Position numbers and translations under genes: made by a program
The notes under the pieces: generated by a model
What the model was told of the DNA's origin: nothing
The model's input: only the letters and a program-made list of their open reading frames with translations
The model's database searches: none
Part shown: positions 8,609 through 17,020 of the stretch, piece by piece
Numbering within the stretch: the stretch's first letter is position 1
Layout of the letters: each line of letters begins with the position of its first letter
DNA from: Bdellovibrio bacteriovorus W
Lineage (GTDB): Bacteria; Bdellovibrionota; Bdellovibrionia; Bdellovibrionales; Bdellovibrionaceae
Assembly (NCBI GenBank): GCA_000525675.1
Contig: CP002190.1
Coordinates: 124,001-188,000, forward strand
DNA length: 64,000 bases
Direction of reading: 5' to 3'

Positions 8609-10058
8609 TAAGAATTCTTCGAACCCACTAGAGAGTTATGAGTATAAATACGGGTTCACGACGGATATTGAAACGGATCAAGCGCCATTAGGTTTGAACG
8701 AAGATATTATTCGTCTGATTTCAGAAAAGAAAAACGAACCCGAGTGGATGCTAGAGTATCGCTTAAAGGCCTATCGCCATTGGCTAACTTTGACCGAGCC
8801 AACCTGGGCAGAGGTTTCTTATCCGCCTATCGATTTTCAAGCAATTCGTTATTACTCAGCGCCTAAGAAGGCTGCCGAAGGCGATGAGGCTAAGCCGAAA
8901 TCTCTTGATGATTTAGATCCAGAACTTCTGAAAACTTTTGAGCGCTTAGGTATTCCTCTTTCTGAGCAAAAACGTATTTCTGGAATTGCTGTCGATGTAG
9001 TTTTTGACTCTGTCTCTGTTGGTACAACACATACTGAAGTGCTTGATGAGGTCGGAGTTATTTTCTGCTCTATCTCTGAGGCAATTCATAAACACCCAGA
9101 GCTTGTAAAAAAATACCTAGGCACCGTAGTTCCTTATACAGATAACTTCTATGCAGCTTTAAATGCTGCGGTCTTCACGGATGGATCTTTCTGTTACATT
9201 CCTAAGGGAGTTCGTTGCCCGATTGATCTATCAACGTATTTCCGTATCAATGCGGCGGATACGGGTCAGTTTGAAAGAACTCTTCTGGTTTGTGATGAAG
9301 GTGGATACGTGAACTACCTCGAGGGCTGTACAGCGCCTCAGCGTGATGAAAATCAACTTCACGCAGCGGTGGTAGAGTTGATTGCTTTAGATGATTCTGA
9401 AATTAAGTATTCCACAGTTCAGAACTGGTACACAGGCGATAAAGAAGGCAAGGGCGGAATTTATAATTTCGTTACTAAGCGTGGAAAAGCTCTCGGCAAG
9501 AGATCGAAAATTTCTTGGACTCAGGTTGAGTCTGGATCTGCGATCACTTGGAAGTATCCTTCCTGCATTCTACAAGGCGAGGGATCTGAGGGAGCATTTT
9601 ATTCTGTGGCATTAACCCACGACCGTATGCAAGCAGATACTGGTACGAAGATGATCCACATCGGTAAGAACACGAAAAGTACGATTATCTCTAAGGGGAT
9701 TTCCACAGACTTCTCCTCAAACACGTATCGTGGTCAGGTGAAGATTCTTCCTTCTGCAGAGAATGCTCGTAACTATTCTCAGTGTGATTCGATGCTTGTG
9801 GGTGATAAGTGCAGTGCAAGTACTTACCCGTATATTGAAGTGAAAAACAAAACAGCCATGCTTGAGCACGAAGCAACAACTTCGCGAATTAGCGAAGACC
9901 AAATTTTTTACCTACAGTCTCGTGGACTTGATATGGAGCAAACGATTTCCATGCTGGTTAACGGATTCTGTAAAGAGGTCTTCAAAGAGCTACCACTAGA
10001 GTTCGCGGTAGAAGCTGTTAAATTGATTGAAATGAAATTAGAAAATTCTGTTGGATAA
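8601..10058 (+). CDS. sufB: Fe-S cluster assembly scaffold SufB
   Basis: A 485-residue protein of the usual SufB length, with the family signatures [37 protein letters not shown], and a C-terminal core with [20 protein letters not shown]. SufB with SufC and SufD forms the scaffold on which Fe-S clusters are built. The start ATG lies within the end of rrf2, and a GGAG lies about 12 nt upstream. sufC follows 14 nt later. Confidence 0.97.
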   Translation: MDNKNSSNPLESYEYKYGFTTDIETDQAPLGLNEDIIRLISEKKNEPEWMLEYRLKAYRHWLTLTEPTWAEVSYPPIDFQAIRYYSAPKKAAEGDEAKPKSLDDLDPELLKTFERLGIPLSEQKRISGIAVDVVFDSVSVGTTHTEVLDEVGVIFCSISEAIHKHPELVKKYLGTVVPYTDNFYAALNAAVFTDGSFCYIPKGVRCPIDLSTYFRINAADTGQFERTLLVCDEGGYVNYLEGCTAPQRDENQLHAAVVELIALDDSEIKYSTVQNWYTGDKEGKGGIYNFVTKRGKALGKRSKISWTQVESGSAITWKYPSCILQGEGSEGAFYSVALTHDRMQADTGTKMIHIGKNTKSTIISKGISTDFSSNTYRGQVKILPSAENARNYSQCDSMLVGDKCSASTYPYIEVKNKTAMLEHEATTSRISEDQIFYLQSRGLDMEQTISMLVNGFCKEVFKELPLEFAVEAVKLIEMKLENSVG

Positions 10059-10072
10059 AGTGAAGGTTAGAG

Positions 10073-10822
10073 ATGTTAGAAATTAATAATTTACACGCAC
10101 GTGTTGAAGAAAAAGAAATCCTTAAAGGCCTAAGCCTAAAAATTAATGCGGGTGAAGTGCACGCAATCATGGGACCTAACGGTTCTGGAAAATCAACTCT
10201 TTCTAAAGTTCTTGCTGGTCACCCAGCTTATGAAGTGACTTCAGGTGAAGTTAAATACGACATTAACTTTCAGATGAAGGATCTTTTTGAATTAGCTCCC
10301 GATGAGAGAGCTAAAGAGGGAATCTTTTTGGCGTTTCAGTATCCAATCGAAGTTCCAGGAGTTTCTAACTTCACGTTTCTACAAACTTCCTTCAATTCTA
10401 TCTTAAAACATCAAGGTTCTGAACCTATGGGTGAAGAAGAGTTTAGAACATTCCTGATTCCAAAGCTTGAGTTAGTAGGACTGCGTTCAGAGTATTTGGA
10501 TCGCCCGGTAAATACTGGTTTCTCTGGTGGAGAGAAAAAGAAAAATGAAATTCTTCAGATGGCAGTTCTTTCTCCACGCCTGGCACTTTTGGATGAGACA
10601 GATTCAGGTCTTGATATTGACGCTCTTCGTGTTGTTTCAGAAGGTGTTAACAAACTTCGTCGTAAAGACAATGCCATCGTAATGGTTACGCATTACCAAC
10701 GCCTTCTGGACTACATCAAGCCTGATTACGTTCACGTTCTTATGGGTGGAAAGATTGTAGAAACGGGCGATGCCTCTTTAGCGTTAAAGCTTGAGAGCAA
10801 AGGTTATGACTGGTTGGTATAA
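10073..10822 (+). CDS. sufC: SUF system ATPase SufC
   Basis: A 249-residue ABC ATPase without membrane domain. Walker A is GPNGSGKST near residue 35, the signature is SGGEKKKNE near 147, and Walker B LALLDETDSGLD near 170. The SGGEKKKNE and DETDSGLDIDAL sequences are typical of SufC. It drives conformational change of the SufBCD scaffold. It lies between sufB and sufD with short spacers (14 and 12 nt). Confidence 0.97.
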   Translation: MLEINNLHARVEEKEILKGLSLKINAGEVHAIMGPNGSGKSTLSKVLAGHPAYEVTSGEVKYDINFQMKDLFELAPDERAKEGIFLAFQYPIEVPGVSNFTFLQTSFNSILKHQGSEPMGEEEFRTFLIPKLELVGLRSEYLDRPVNTGFSGGEKKKNEILQMAVLSPRLALLDETDSGLDIDALRVVSEGVNKLRRKDNAIVMVTHYQRLLDYIKPDYVHVLMGGKIVETGDASLALKLESKGYDWLV

Positions 10823-10834
10823 AGGATTGATGTG

Positions 10835-12085
10835 ATGAATTTATTCTCTCAATACGACAAGTTTAACTCCACAGCGCCTGCTTCAGGTGCCTTGGCAACT
10901 TTGCGCCAAGCGGGGTTTGACTACGTTTCTCATAAAGGTCTGCCAACACGTAAAGATGAAGATTGGCATTACACGAGTGTGCGTAGCATTGCTGAGACCG
11001 AATATCTTTTGGGTTCTTTGGTTGATGTTAAAGCCGTTTCTAATAAAGAAATCTTTGCGAATTATTTAAACCCAGAGTTTACAAATCTTGTATTTGTAAA
11101 TGGGAAGTTGAATGAAAATCTATCTGATTCACTTCCAGCAAATGTAAGCTTTGGCGAGAGTCAGGTTTTTGCGGATACATTTTTGGACGCCTTTGATGCA
11201 CTCAATGGTGCCTATGCTCAGCAGGTTTATGAATTGCAAATTAAAGCTGAAGAGAAAGTTGCAAAGCCTCTTCATTTGGTCTTTGTATCAGTAGCTACTG
11301 GCGGCGCTATTATGAACCATCCGCGACTCAAAGTTGTGGTTGGTGCAAGAGCGAACGCTTCAGTTTTAGAAAGCTACTATGGTTTTGGTGGACGTTATCT
11401 TGTGAACTCGTTCTGTGAGATCGAAGTTAAAGAGAGCGCTAAACTCGTCTATGCACGTGTTCAGTGTGATGACCTTGCGGCAGATAATATTGGTAGAACT
11501 CAAGTTTCTCTGCAAAAGTTTGCTCAATTTGAATCTCTTGCGTTTGCAGCGGGGGCTTTATTGTCTCGTCACTCTTTGGATGTGCAGTTAAAAGGTGCCG
11601 GGGCGGATGCGCAAGTCCTTGGCGTTTATGCAACTAAAGGACAGCAACATGTGGATAATACGACGCTGATTGATCATCAGATTGGCGAGTGTAATACGAA
11701 CCAGCTTTACAAAGGTATTTTAGATGAGACTTCTAAAGCTGTGTTTTGCGGTAAAGTTCTTATTCGTAAAGATGCTCAGAAAGCCAACTCTGCTCAGCTT
11801 AACAATAATCTTCTTTTGGATTCTCGTGCAGAGGCTGATAGTAAGCCCTGCCTTGAGATCTATGCAGACGATGTAAAGGCTGCTCACGGCTCTACAGTGG
11901 GTCAGTTGGATGCAGATGAGATTTTCTATATGCAGTCTCGCGCTATCCAAAAAGATCAGGCCATTTTAATGCTAAGTTATGGTTTCTTAACGGAAGTTAT
12001 TTTTAAACTGTCTGATGTGAAGGTGCAAAAGTGGTTGAGCAAGCATTTGCAGACAGCTTTTGAGGGGCTTCATATTAATGGGTGA
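10835..12085 (+). CDS. sufD: Fe-S cluster assembly protein SufD
   Basis: About 416 residues. The C-terminal half has the SufB/SufD beta-helix core (KAVFCGKVLIRKDAQKANSAQ, then HGSTVGQLDADEIFYMQSRAI), and the N-terminal part contains DEDWHYT. It pairs with SufB in the SufBC2D complex. The frame begins at a GTG (10832), but the adjacent ATG at 10835 has AAAGGA at proper distance. The 3' end overlaps the beginning of the next coding region. Confidence 0.95.
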   Translation: MNLFSQYDKFNSTAPASGALATLRQAGFDYVSHKGLPTRKDEDWHYTSVRSIAETEYLLGSLVDVKAVSNKEIFANYLNPEFTNLVFVNGKLNENLSDSLPANVSFGESQVFADTFLDAFDALNGAYAQQVYELQIKAEEKVAKPLHLVFVSVATGGAIMNHPRLKVVVGARANASVLESYYGFGGRYLVNSFCEIEVKESAKLVYARVQCDDLAADNIGRTQVSLQKFAQFESLAFAAGALLSRHSLDVQLKGAGADAQVLGVYATKGQQHVDNTTLIDHQIGECNTNQLYKGILDETSKAVFCGKVLIRKDAQKANSAQLNNNLLLDSRAEADSKPCLEIYADDVKAAHGSTVGQLDADEIFYMQSRAIQKDQAILMLSYGFLTEVIFKLSDVKVQKWLSKHLQTAFEGLHING

Positions 12086-12089
12086 TTCT

Positions 12090-13319
12090 ATGAATGATTT
12101 AAGTAAATTGTTTGCAGATGTTCGATCTCAGTTCCCAGCCTTGAAGCAAAAGGTTCATGGTAAGGATTTGGTCTATTTAGACAGTGCTGCAACAACGCTT
12201 AAGCCTCAATCTGTGATCGATCGAATGACTCAGTTCTACAGTCTTGAAACTTCGAATGTTCATCGTGGAGCCCATCACTTAGGGGATCTTGCAACGCAAG
12301 CTTTCGAGCAGGCGCGTGAACGAGTGCGTTCATTTTTGAATGCCGATCAAGTCGAAGAAATTGTTTTTGTGCGCGGAACTACCGAGGCTATTAATTTAAT
12401 TGCTCACTCTTGGTCTGAAAAGTTCTTAATGCCTGGTGATGAAATTCTGATTACTGAAATGGAACATCACGGGAATATCGTTCCTTGGCAAATGGTAGCA
12501 GAGAAGTTTAAAGCCAAAGTTGTTGCAGCTAAAATCTTAGATAATGGAGATTTAGATTGGAATGACTTTAAGAGTAAGCTCAATGCAAAAACAAAAATGG
12601 TTGCGATTACAGCGTGCTCAAATGTTTTGGGCACGAATATAGACATTAAGAAAGTCACGGACCTCGCTCATGCAGTGGGTGCCCATGTCTTGATTGATGG
12701 GGCGCAATTGGTTTCTCAATCGCGTGTCGATGTCGTGGATATTGATTGTGATTTCTTTGTCTTTTCCGCTCATAAACTCTTTGGTCCTTTTGGTTTTGGT
12801 GCTTTCTATGGGAAGCGTGAAATCTTAGATCAGATGCCTCCTTACCAAGGCGGTGGAAGTATGATCGAGCGAGTGACTCTAGAAAAGACAACATATAACG
12901 AAGTTCCTTTCCGCTTTGAGGCAGGCACTCCACATGTAGCGGGGGCTGTTGGTTTAAAGGTGGCATTGGATTTCGTAGATGAGATTGGTTTAGAGCGCAT
13001 TCATAAATATGAGATGGAACTTTTGGACTACACCATGGCTGAACTAGAAAAAGTGGGCGGGGTGAAGGTTTACGGGACTTCTCAGAATAAAGGGCCTATC
13101 GTCTCCTTTAATTTAGAAGGAGCTCATCACTCAGATGTGAGCCAGATTTTAGATCAAGAGGGAATTGCTGTGCGTGCCGGGCACCATTGCACTCAGCCAT
13201 TGATGGATCGTTTTGATATTAAAGGCACTGTGCGTGCTTCGTTTTCAGTATATAATAATAAAGCCGATGTTGACGCCTTCATCGCAGCACTTAAAAAGGC
13301 AAAAGGAATGTTGTTATGA
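12090..13319 (+). CDS. sufS: Cysteine desulfurase SufS
   Basis: About 409 residues, PLP-dependent class V aminotransferase fold. The PLP lysine is in FVFSAHKLFGPFG, and the reactive cysteine is in VRAGHHCTQP, the group II (SufS) arrangement. It releases sulfur from cysteine for Fe-S assembly. Two in-frame ATGs are possible, 12078 and 12090; the second has GGGTGA 5 nt upstream and lies just past the sufD stop, so I chose it. No sufE or sufU gene, the usual sulfur acceptor, is in the operon. Confidence 0.95.
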   Translation: MNDLSKLFADVRSQFPALKQKVHGKDLVYLDSAATTLKPQSVIDRMTQFYSLETSNVHRGAHHLGDLATQAFEQARERVRSFLNADQVEEIVFVRGTTEAINLIAHSWSEKFLMPGDEILITEMEHHGNIVPWQMVAEKFKAKVVAAKILDNGDLDWNDFKSKLNAKTKMVAITACSNVLGTNIDIKKVTDLAHAVGAHVLIDGAQLVSQSRVDVVDIDCDFFVFSAHKLFGPFGFGAFYGKREILDQMPPYQGGGSMIERVTLEKTTYNEVPFRFEAGTPHVAGAVGLKVALDFVDEIGLERIHKYEMELLDYTMAELEKVGGVKVYGTSQNKGPIVSFNLEGAHHSDVSQILDQEGIAVRAGHHCTQPLMDRFDIKGTVRASFSVYNNKADVDAFIAALKKAKGMLL

Positions 13320-13876
13320 GTAACACAGATGTTCTAATTAGAATTCAAGCGACTCCAAACCCTAATGCTTGGAAATTCATTCTTGATAGGCCTGTCCTAG
13401 TTGAGGGTAAAGCCACTTACCACAGCCCACAAGAAGCCGATCAGAGCATTTTGGCGTATTCCTTGTTTCATGTGATTGGTGTTCGCCAAGTGCATTTCTT
13501 TCAGAACGTTATTACGATTACGCATAACTTTGATGAAGACCCTGAAGAAGTTCAAAAGGGTGTTTGTTCAGTTATTCAAACTCGCATGGCTGCTCATAAT
13601 CCGAATCAGACGATGAAAGATGAAAAGATGAAGCGTCGTGAGTCTTTATCTCCAGAGTTGCAACAGATCGAAGAGATTCTAGATCATACAGTAAGACCTG
13701 GTTTGCAAGGCGACGGTGGGGACGTGGAGATTGTAAAGTTTGAAGAGAACAAACTTTATGTTCTTTACCAAGGAGCTTGTGGCACTTGTCCAAGCGCTAC
13801 CACAGGAACTTTAATGGCGATCGAGGGCATTCTTCGCGATCAATTTAATCCGAGCATCGAAGTTATTCCGATGTAG
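13316..13876 (+). CDS. Nfu-type Fe-S carrier (Nfu_N plus NifU C-terminal domain)
   Basis: A 186-residue protein with an N-terminal Nfu_N domain (about residues 6-90, beginning IQATPNPNAWKF) and a C-terminal NifU-like domain (about 112-186) with the cluster-binding CGTC motif in QGACGTCPSATTG. Such proteins receive clusters from the SUF scaffold and deliver them to targets. It overlaps sufS by 4 nt (ATGA) and is the last gene of the operon. Its 3' end overlaps the 3' end of the convergent gene by 14 bp. Confidence 0.93.
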   Translation: MSNTDVLIRIQATPNPNAWKFILDRPVLVEGKATYHSPQEADQSILAYSLFHVIGVRQVHFFQNVITITHNFDEDPEEVQKGVCSVIQTRMAAHNPNQTMKDEKMKRRESLSPELQQIEEILDHTVRPGLQGDGGDVEIVKFEENKLYVLYQGACGTCPSATTGTLMAIEGILRDQFNPSIEVIPM

Positions 13877-14411
13877 TTTCAGAGGGCTCTTTAGAGCCCT
13901 TTTCTTTTTGGGACTCAAACTCTTCGACTTGTTGGCGAATTCTAGGTGCGACATGCTCTAGAGTGTCTTCGGGGCGGCTGACAACAATGTCAGAGGCTGT
14001 AAAGCCACCGGCCGTTACTTTTAAGATAATATTTTTTTGTGATTCTTTATTAAATCCTCGGACTTTCACTTTAAGAGAAAGTTCTTCTTGGCCTTGAGCA
14101 AGCAGAGATCCGCTTTTGCTGCCACTGCTGATTGTAACTTCAGAAGGAAGTTCCCATTCATATTTTAGCTCAGAAGCGTTTCTGCGATTTAAAATCTTGG
14201 CGTCAATCGTAACCTCACTGTCACCGCTTTCTGGAATATCAGAGGGTTCAGTAAGAGAGACAGCAACGGGCTGAGAGGGTTTTCCACGATGGGCCGGAGA
14301 GATGCGTTCAAAGGCGAGCTTTTCATTCTTAGGCTTTGACGGGCTCATCGAAAGGGCAAATGGAGAGGCGAGAATAAGAATGCAAATAAATGCTAAAGGG
14401 CGCGTGGACAT
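13863..14411 (-). CDS. Secreted protein of unknown function
   Basis: A 182-residue protein with a signal peptide (hydrophobic residues 6-21, cut probably near ALS-MSP). The mature part looks like a single beta-rich Ig-like domain (SEVTIDAKILNRRNASELKYEW, given here only in part: VTIDAKILNR and LKYEWELP), followed by a charged tail rich in Glu, Lys and Ser. I recognise no family. Its start lies inside the 3' end of the upstream lipoprotein gene (19-nt overlap), so the two are co-translated and may act together at the cell surface. Confidence 0.75.
   Translation of the reverse strand: MSTRPLAFICILILASPFALSMSPSKPKNEKLAFERISPAHRGKPSQPVAVSLTEPSDIPESGDSEVTIDAKILNRRNASELKYEWELPSEVTISSGSKSGSLLAQGQEELSLKVKVRGFNKESQKNIILKVTAGGFTASDIVVSRPEDTLEHVAPRIRQQVEEFESQKEKGSKEPSETTSE
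13884..13909 (+). terminator. Terminator of the suf operon, inside the convergent gene
   Basis: GGGCTCT (13884-13890) pairs with AGAGCCC (13893-13899) and is followed by TTTTCTTTTT. It lies in the last codons of the minus-strand gene, so these bases are both terminator and coding sequence. Confidence 0.75.
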
Positions 14412-16330
14412 AAGTTAACTCCATTACCGAGGCGAAGTTGATAAGTGGTTTGATGCGGAAGATTGCCAAGATTCAGCGCTTTGACCTTCACGTTCACGAC
14501 AAGATATTCCTCGTTGTAAGAGCGTGTGTCTAAGTACTCAGAACTTGACGTAGAGCGAGAGGCCCCTAAGAGTGTGCTATTCTTTTCAGACCATTTAGAG
14601 TCTTCAATATAGCGATAGTTTTTTCTATAAATCATAAGATCTAAATTTAGATTGGGTCCACTAGGGTTTGGCAGAATGTCGAAGCCAATTCGAGAATCAC
14701 CCAATGAAGATTTTTTTACCAAATAGAAATGGTTGTTCGTCAACTGGTTAGAGGTTGGAAATGAAGCGTTTTCAGGAGCTGCCCCATCAAAAAGCTGTGG
14801 GCAGGATGTGTTGCCCGCCTCCGCTAAGAAAGGCATGTAGTGCAAGTTTGTCAGTGGTTGATTCTCACTTTCAAGAATTTCTAACGCTTGCGGGCTCAAG
14901 GTCATGTTGCTCGCCAAAATATTCGTGAAGATTCCCGCATTCGAAATAGGCGCGACCACTGAGTTTTTAAGATTAGTCGGAAATTCACCGCTATTTGGTA
15001 GACCTATACCCGTGAGGCTTTTCCAGATTTCAAAAAACGGAACGCCTCCTCCGTGGGTTGCGTCGTGGGTGACTCCAGTGGGTGTATCGCACTGGCCATT
15101 GGCTCCATACACCTTTTGGGGAGTAATCATGGATACAGAGTTAGCACGAGTTAATTTATAAAGAGTCCTCGAGATTGAAAGCTCTCTGAAGATACCCGAG
15201 TGTGCATACTTATCTGAATAGGCATAGTCGGGGACAGTGCAATCATAGCCATGGGCAATAAGGTCAAAAGAGAAGGTTCTTCCTGCAGCGGTATCCAAAT
15301 AGAAGCCATCGGTATTTAAATCAAAACCATCATTTCCCGTTTGAACCGCACCTTGGAAGTAGTTAGCAAGTCCCTCACTCCAAGCAAGGCGTGGGTCGAT
15401 GATCGCATCCCCATCGTGATAGCCGCCCATGGAGGACGAGTTGCTATAAGTGTCTTCAAGAAAGTGCATATACTCATGCAAGATCACGGAATCATCAAAG
15501 TGATCAGTATCTACACTCGAAGTGTTGCCTCGACTGCCCCCAAGAATAAAAGCCATTCGTGAGTTGGGATCTGTAGAAGGGATGTAGAAAGAAGAGGCGC
15601 CTGGCTCATTGGTAAAATAAGTATAAGGATTGAACCCGGCCTTCCAGTAAATTTTTAACTTGGGAGCCACTATCCAGTTTGCATTCGTAATGACAGTCGG
15701 GGCGACTCCATTGCCGTTATTTCTCTGTAGCTCTTTGCGAATAAACTCATTTGCGTGAAAAACATTGTAATAGATATTAAAAGCTCCACCACGAATTTCT
15801 GGATCATCCGTAGAGTGAGCATGGGCCACAAGAGCCAGAGTGCTTGGCGTGCTGACGCCTTCATTCAGAGTAAAGTTCTGTGAGATATAATAAGGCGTAT
15901 TCGTATTAATTTGATCTAAGACGCTGACATTTAAATAGCTATTAGCTGCGCGCGAGAAAACTCTGACTTGATAGCTTCCATTGATGTCGGGAATTTCAAA
16001 ACTAAACGTCCCATCTCTTTTTGTTTCACCTTGTTGGATACGCTGAGTACCTGCGTAGATGTGAAATTCTGCAAAGGGAATGGGTGAGATCACGGCGCCT
16101 GCACTGAGGCCAGTCGACTGAGAAGGGACGCGCGCTTTGAACTCAGCTTTTCCAGTCAAGATGCGAGTCGGAACTTCGCTAGGAAAAGTAGTTGGTTTAC
16201 CCGCATAGACGGGTTCGTTTTGCGGTGGCGCCGTTGAGCCGAAGTCCATTTCACCAAAGTTACCAATACAACCTGTAAGGAAGAGCAGTGAAGAAAATAG
16301 GAGTTGGATCAGAGACTGATAAAATCGCAT
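14393..16330 (-). CDS. Gluzincin-like zinc metalloprotease lipoprotein
   Basis: A 645-residue protein with lipobox LTGC (Cys21). Residues about 75-140 look like a carboxypeptidase-regulatory-like beta domain (FHIYAGTQRIQQGETKRDGTF). The zinc site is VILHEYMHFLED (HExxH at 285-289) with a downstream Glu at about 319 in AWSEGLANYF, a typical gluzincin arrangement. So a surface-exposed or periplasmic metallopeptidase is likely. No RBS is obvious before the ATG; TCCGATAA lies 6 nt upstream, one base from the sigma-28 -10 consensus. It is co-transcribed with the small secreted protein. Catalytic motif clear, substrate unknown. Confidence 0.8.
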   Translation of the reverse strand: MRFYQSLIQLLFSSLLFLTGCIGNFGEMDFGSTAPPQNEPVYAGKPTTFPSEVPTRILTGKAEFKARVPSQSTGLSAGAVISPIPFAEFHIYAGTQRIQQGETKRDGTFSFEIPDINGSYQVRVFSRAANSYLNVSVLDQINTNTPYYISQNFTLNEGVSTPSTLALVAHAHSTDDPEIRGGAFNIYYNVFHANEFIRKELQRNNGNGVAPTVITNANWIVAPKLKIYWKAGFNPYTYFTNEPGASSFYIPSTDPNSRMAFILGGSRGNTSSVDTDHFDDSVILHEYMHFLEDTYSNSSSMGGYHDGDAIIDPRLAWSEGLANYFQGAVQTGNDGFDLNTDGFYLDTAAGRTFSFDLIAHGYDCTVPDYAYSDKYAHSGIFRELSISRTLYKLTRANSVSMITPQKVYGANGQCDTPTGVTHDATHGGGVPFFEIWKSLTGIGLPNSGEFPTNLKNSVVAPISNAGIFTNILASNMTLSPQALEILESENQPLTNLHYMPFLAEAGNTSCPQLFDGAAPENASFPTSNQLTNNHFYLVKKSSLGDSRIGFDILPNPSGPNLNLDLMIYRKNYRYIEDSKWSEKNSTLLGASRSTSSSEYLDTRSYNEEYLVVNVKVKALNLGNLPHQTTYQLRLGNGVNLCPRAL

Positions 16331-16747
16331 GAATTCTTATCGGAGATAAGATTGATGTCTTCACTATTTTAATGCGCAAATTTAAAGAGTTCTCAGATTG
16401 ATTCTCTTGAGGGATTCATACTTTACGTCGAGTCTAAAATTGAGGGAGTTGATCGTGCTAATTTGAGACAAATAGAAAAAGAGAAAATAAAAAAAGGCTC
16501 GAAGGCCACTCTGAAACATAAACCTGTTTTAGCTAAGGTGGGTAACCATTATAACAACTTTAGGCTTCTCAGTACGAGCTGAGCTTGCACACCGTTGTCA
16601 GGGACAGTCCCCATAAATATGCTTGTAAGGTTTAATTTCGATGAGCTTTACGCCGCCGAACCCCCATATTTAGATTTTACCAATTTCTTCGGTCCCGTCA
16701 ATAAATCAGGACTTCATGCCACTGCATGAAATGCCGATTAATTGCAA
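16331..16747. other. Intergenic region with decayed reading frame and palindromes
   Basis: No intact gene seen. On the plus strand about 16369-16582 is open without an ATG or a usable start and encodes a Lys-rich peptide that I do not recognise; it may be a gene remnant. A palindrome GGGAC-A-GTCCC lies at 16601-16611 and an inverted repeat TTCATGC-N4-GCATGAA at 16713-16730, close to the start of the next gene. Confidence 0.4.
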
Positions 16748-16966
16748 ATGACACCAGAAAAGATAGATTTTATTTTTCCTTTCGTTGTTTTTTTCTATGG
16801 ACTCCTAGTTCTGCTTGTGCTGGAGAATCCAGTTCTTGTCCGTATTGGGGAAGAGCGTATGGGTGCGGCTTTTCAAAACATGTTGCGACATCGTTCCCTT
16901 GCTTGGGTTTGCTTTTTTGTTGGTGGACTTTGGGCTGCGCAGAATGTGTGGTTTTCTTCTCTGTAA
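16748..16966 (+). CDS. Small two-helix membrane protein
   Basis: A 72-residue protein with two hydrophobic helices (about residues 6-24 and 49-68) separated by a short charged segment (RIGEERMGAAFQNMLRHRS). The residue pattern is that of a real membrane protein, but I do not recognise the family. There is no RBS before the ATG; GCCGATTA lies 7 nt upstream, so a leaderless transcript is possible. A TTG two codons earlier is an alternative start. xseA starts 54 nt downstream. Confidence 0.6.
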   Translation: MTPEKIDFIFPFVVFFYGLLVLLVLENPVLVRIGEERMGAAFQNMLRHRSLAWVCFFVGGLWAAQNVWFSSL

Positions 16967-17020
16967 CGAACTGGTCTATTTGTTGACTCAATCTTTTCGG
17001 ACGATTAGCTTGAGTTGGAC

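Noticed and set aside
16337-16344. TCCGATAA 6 nt before the metalloprotease lipoprotein ATG
   Set aside because: One base from consensus and no -35 at the right distance; too weak to call a promoter.
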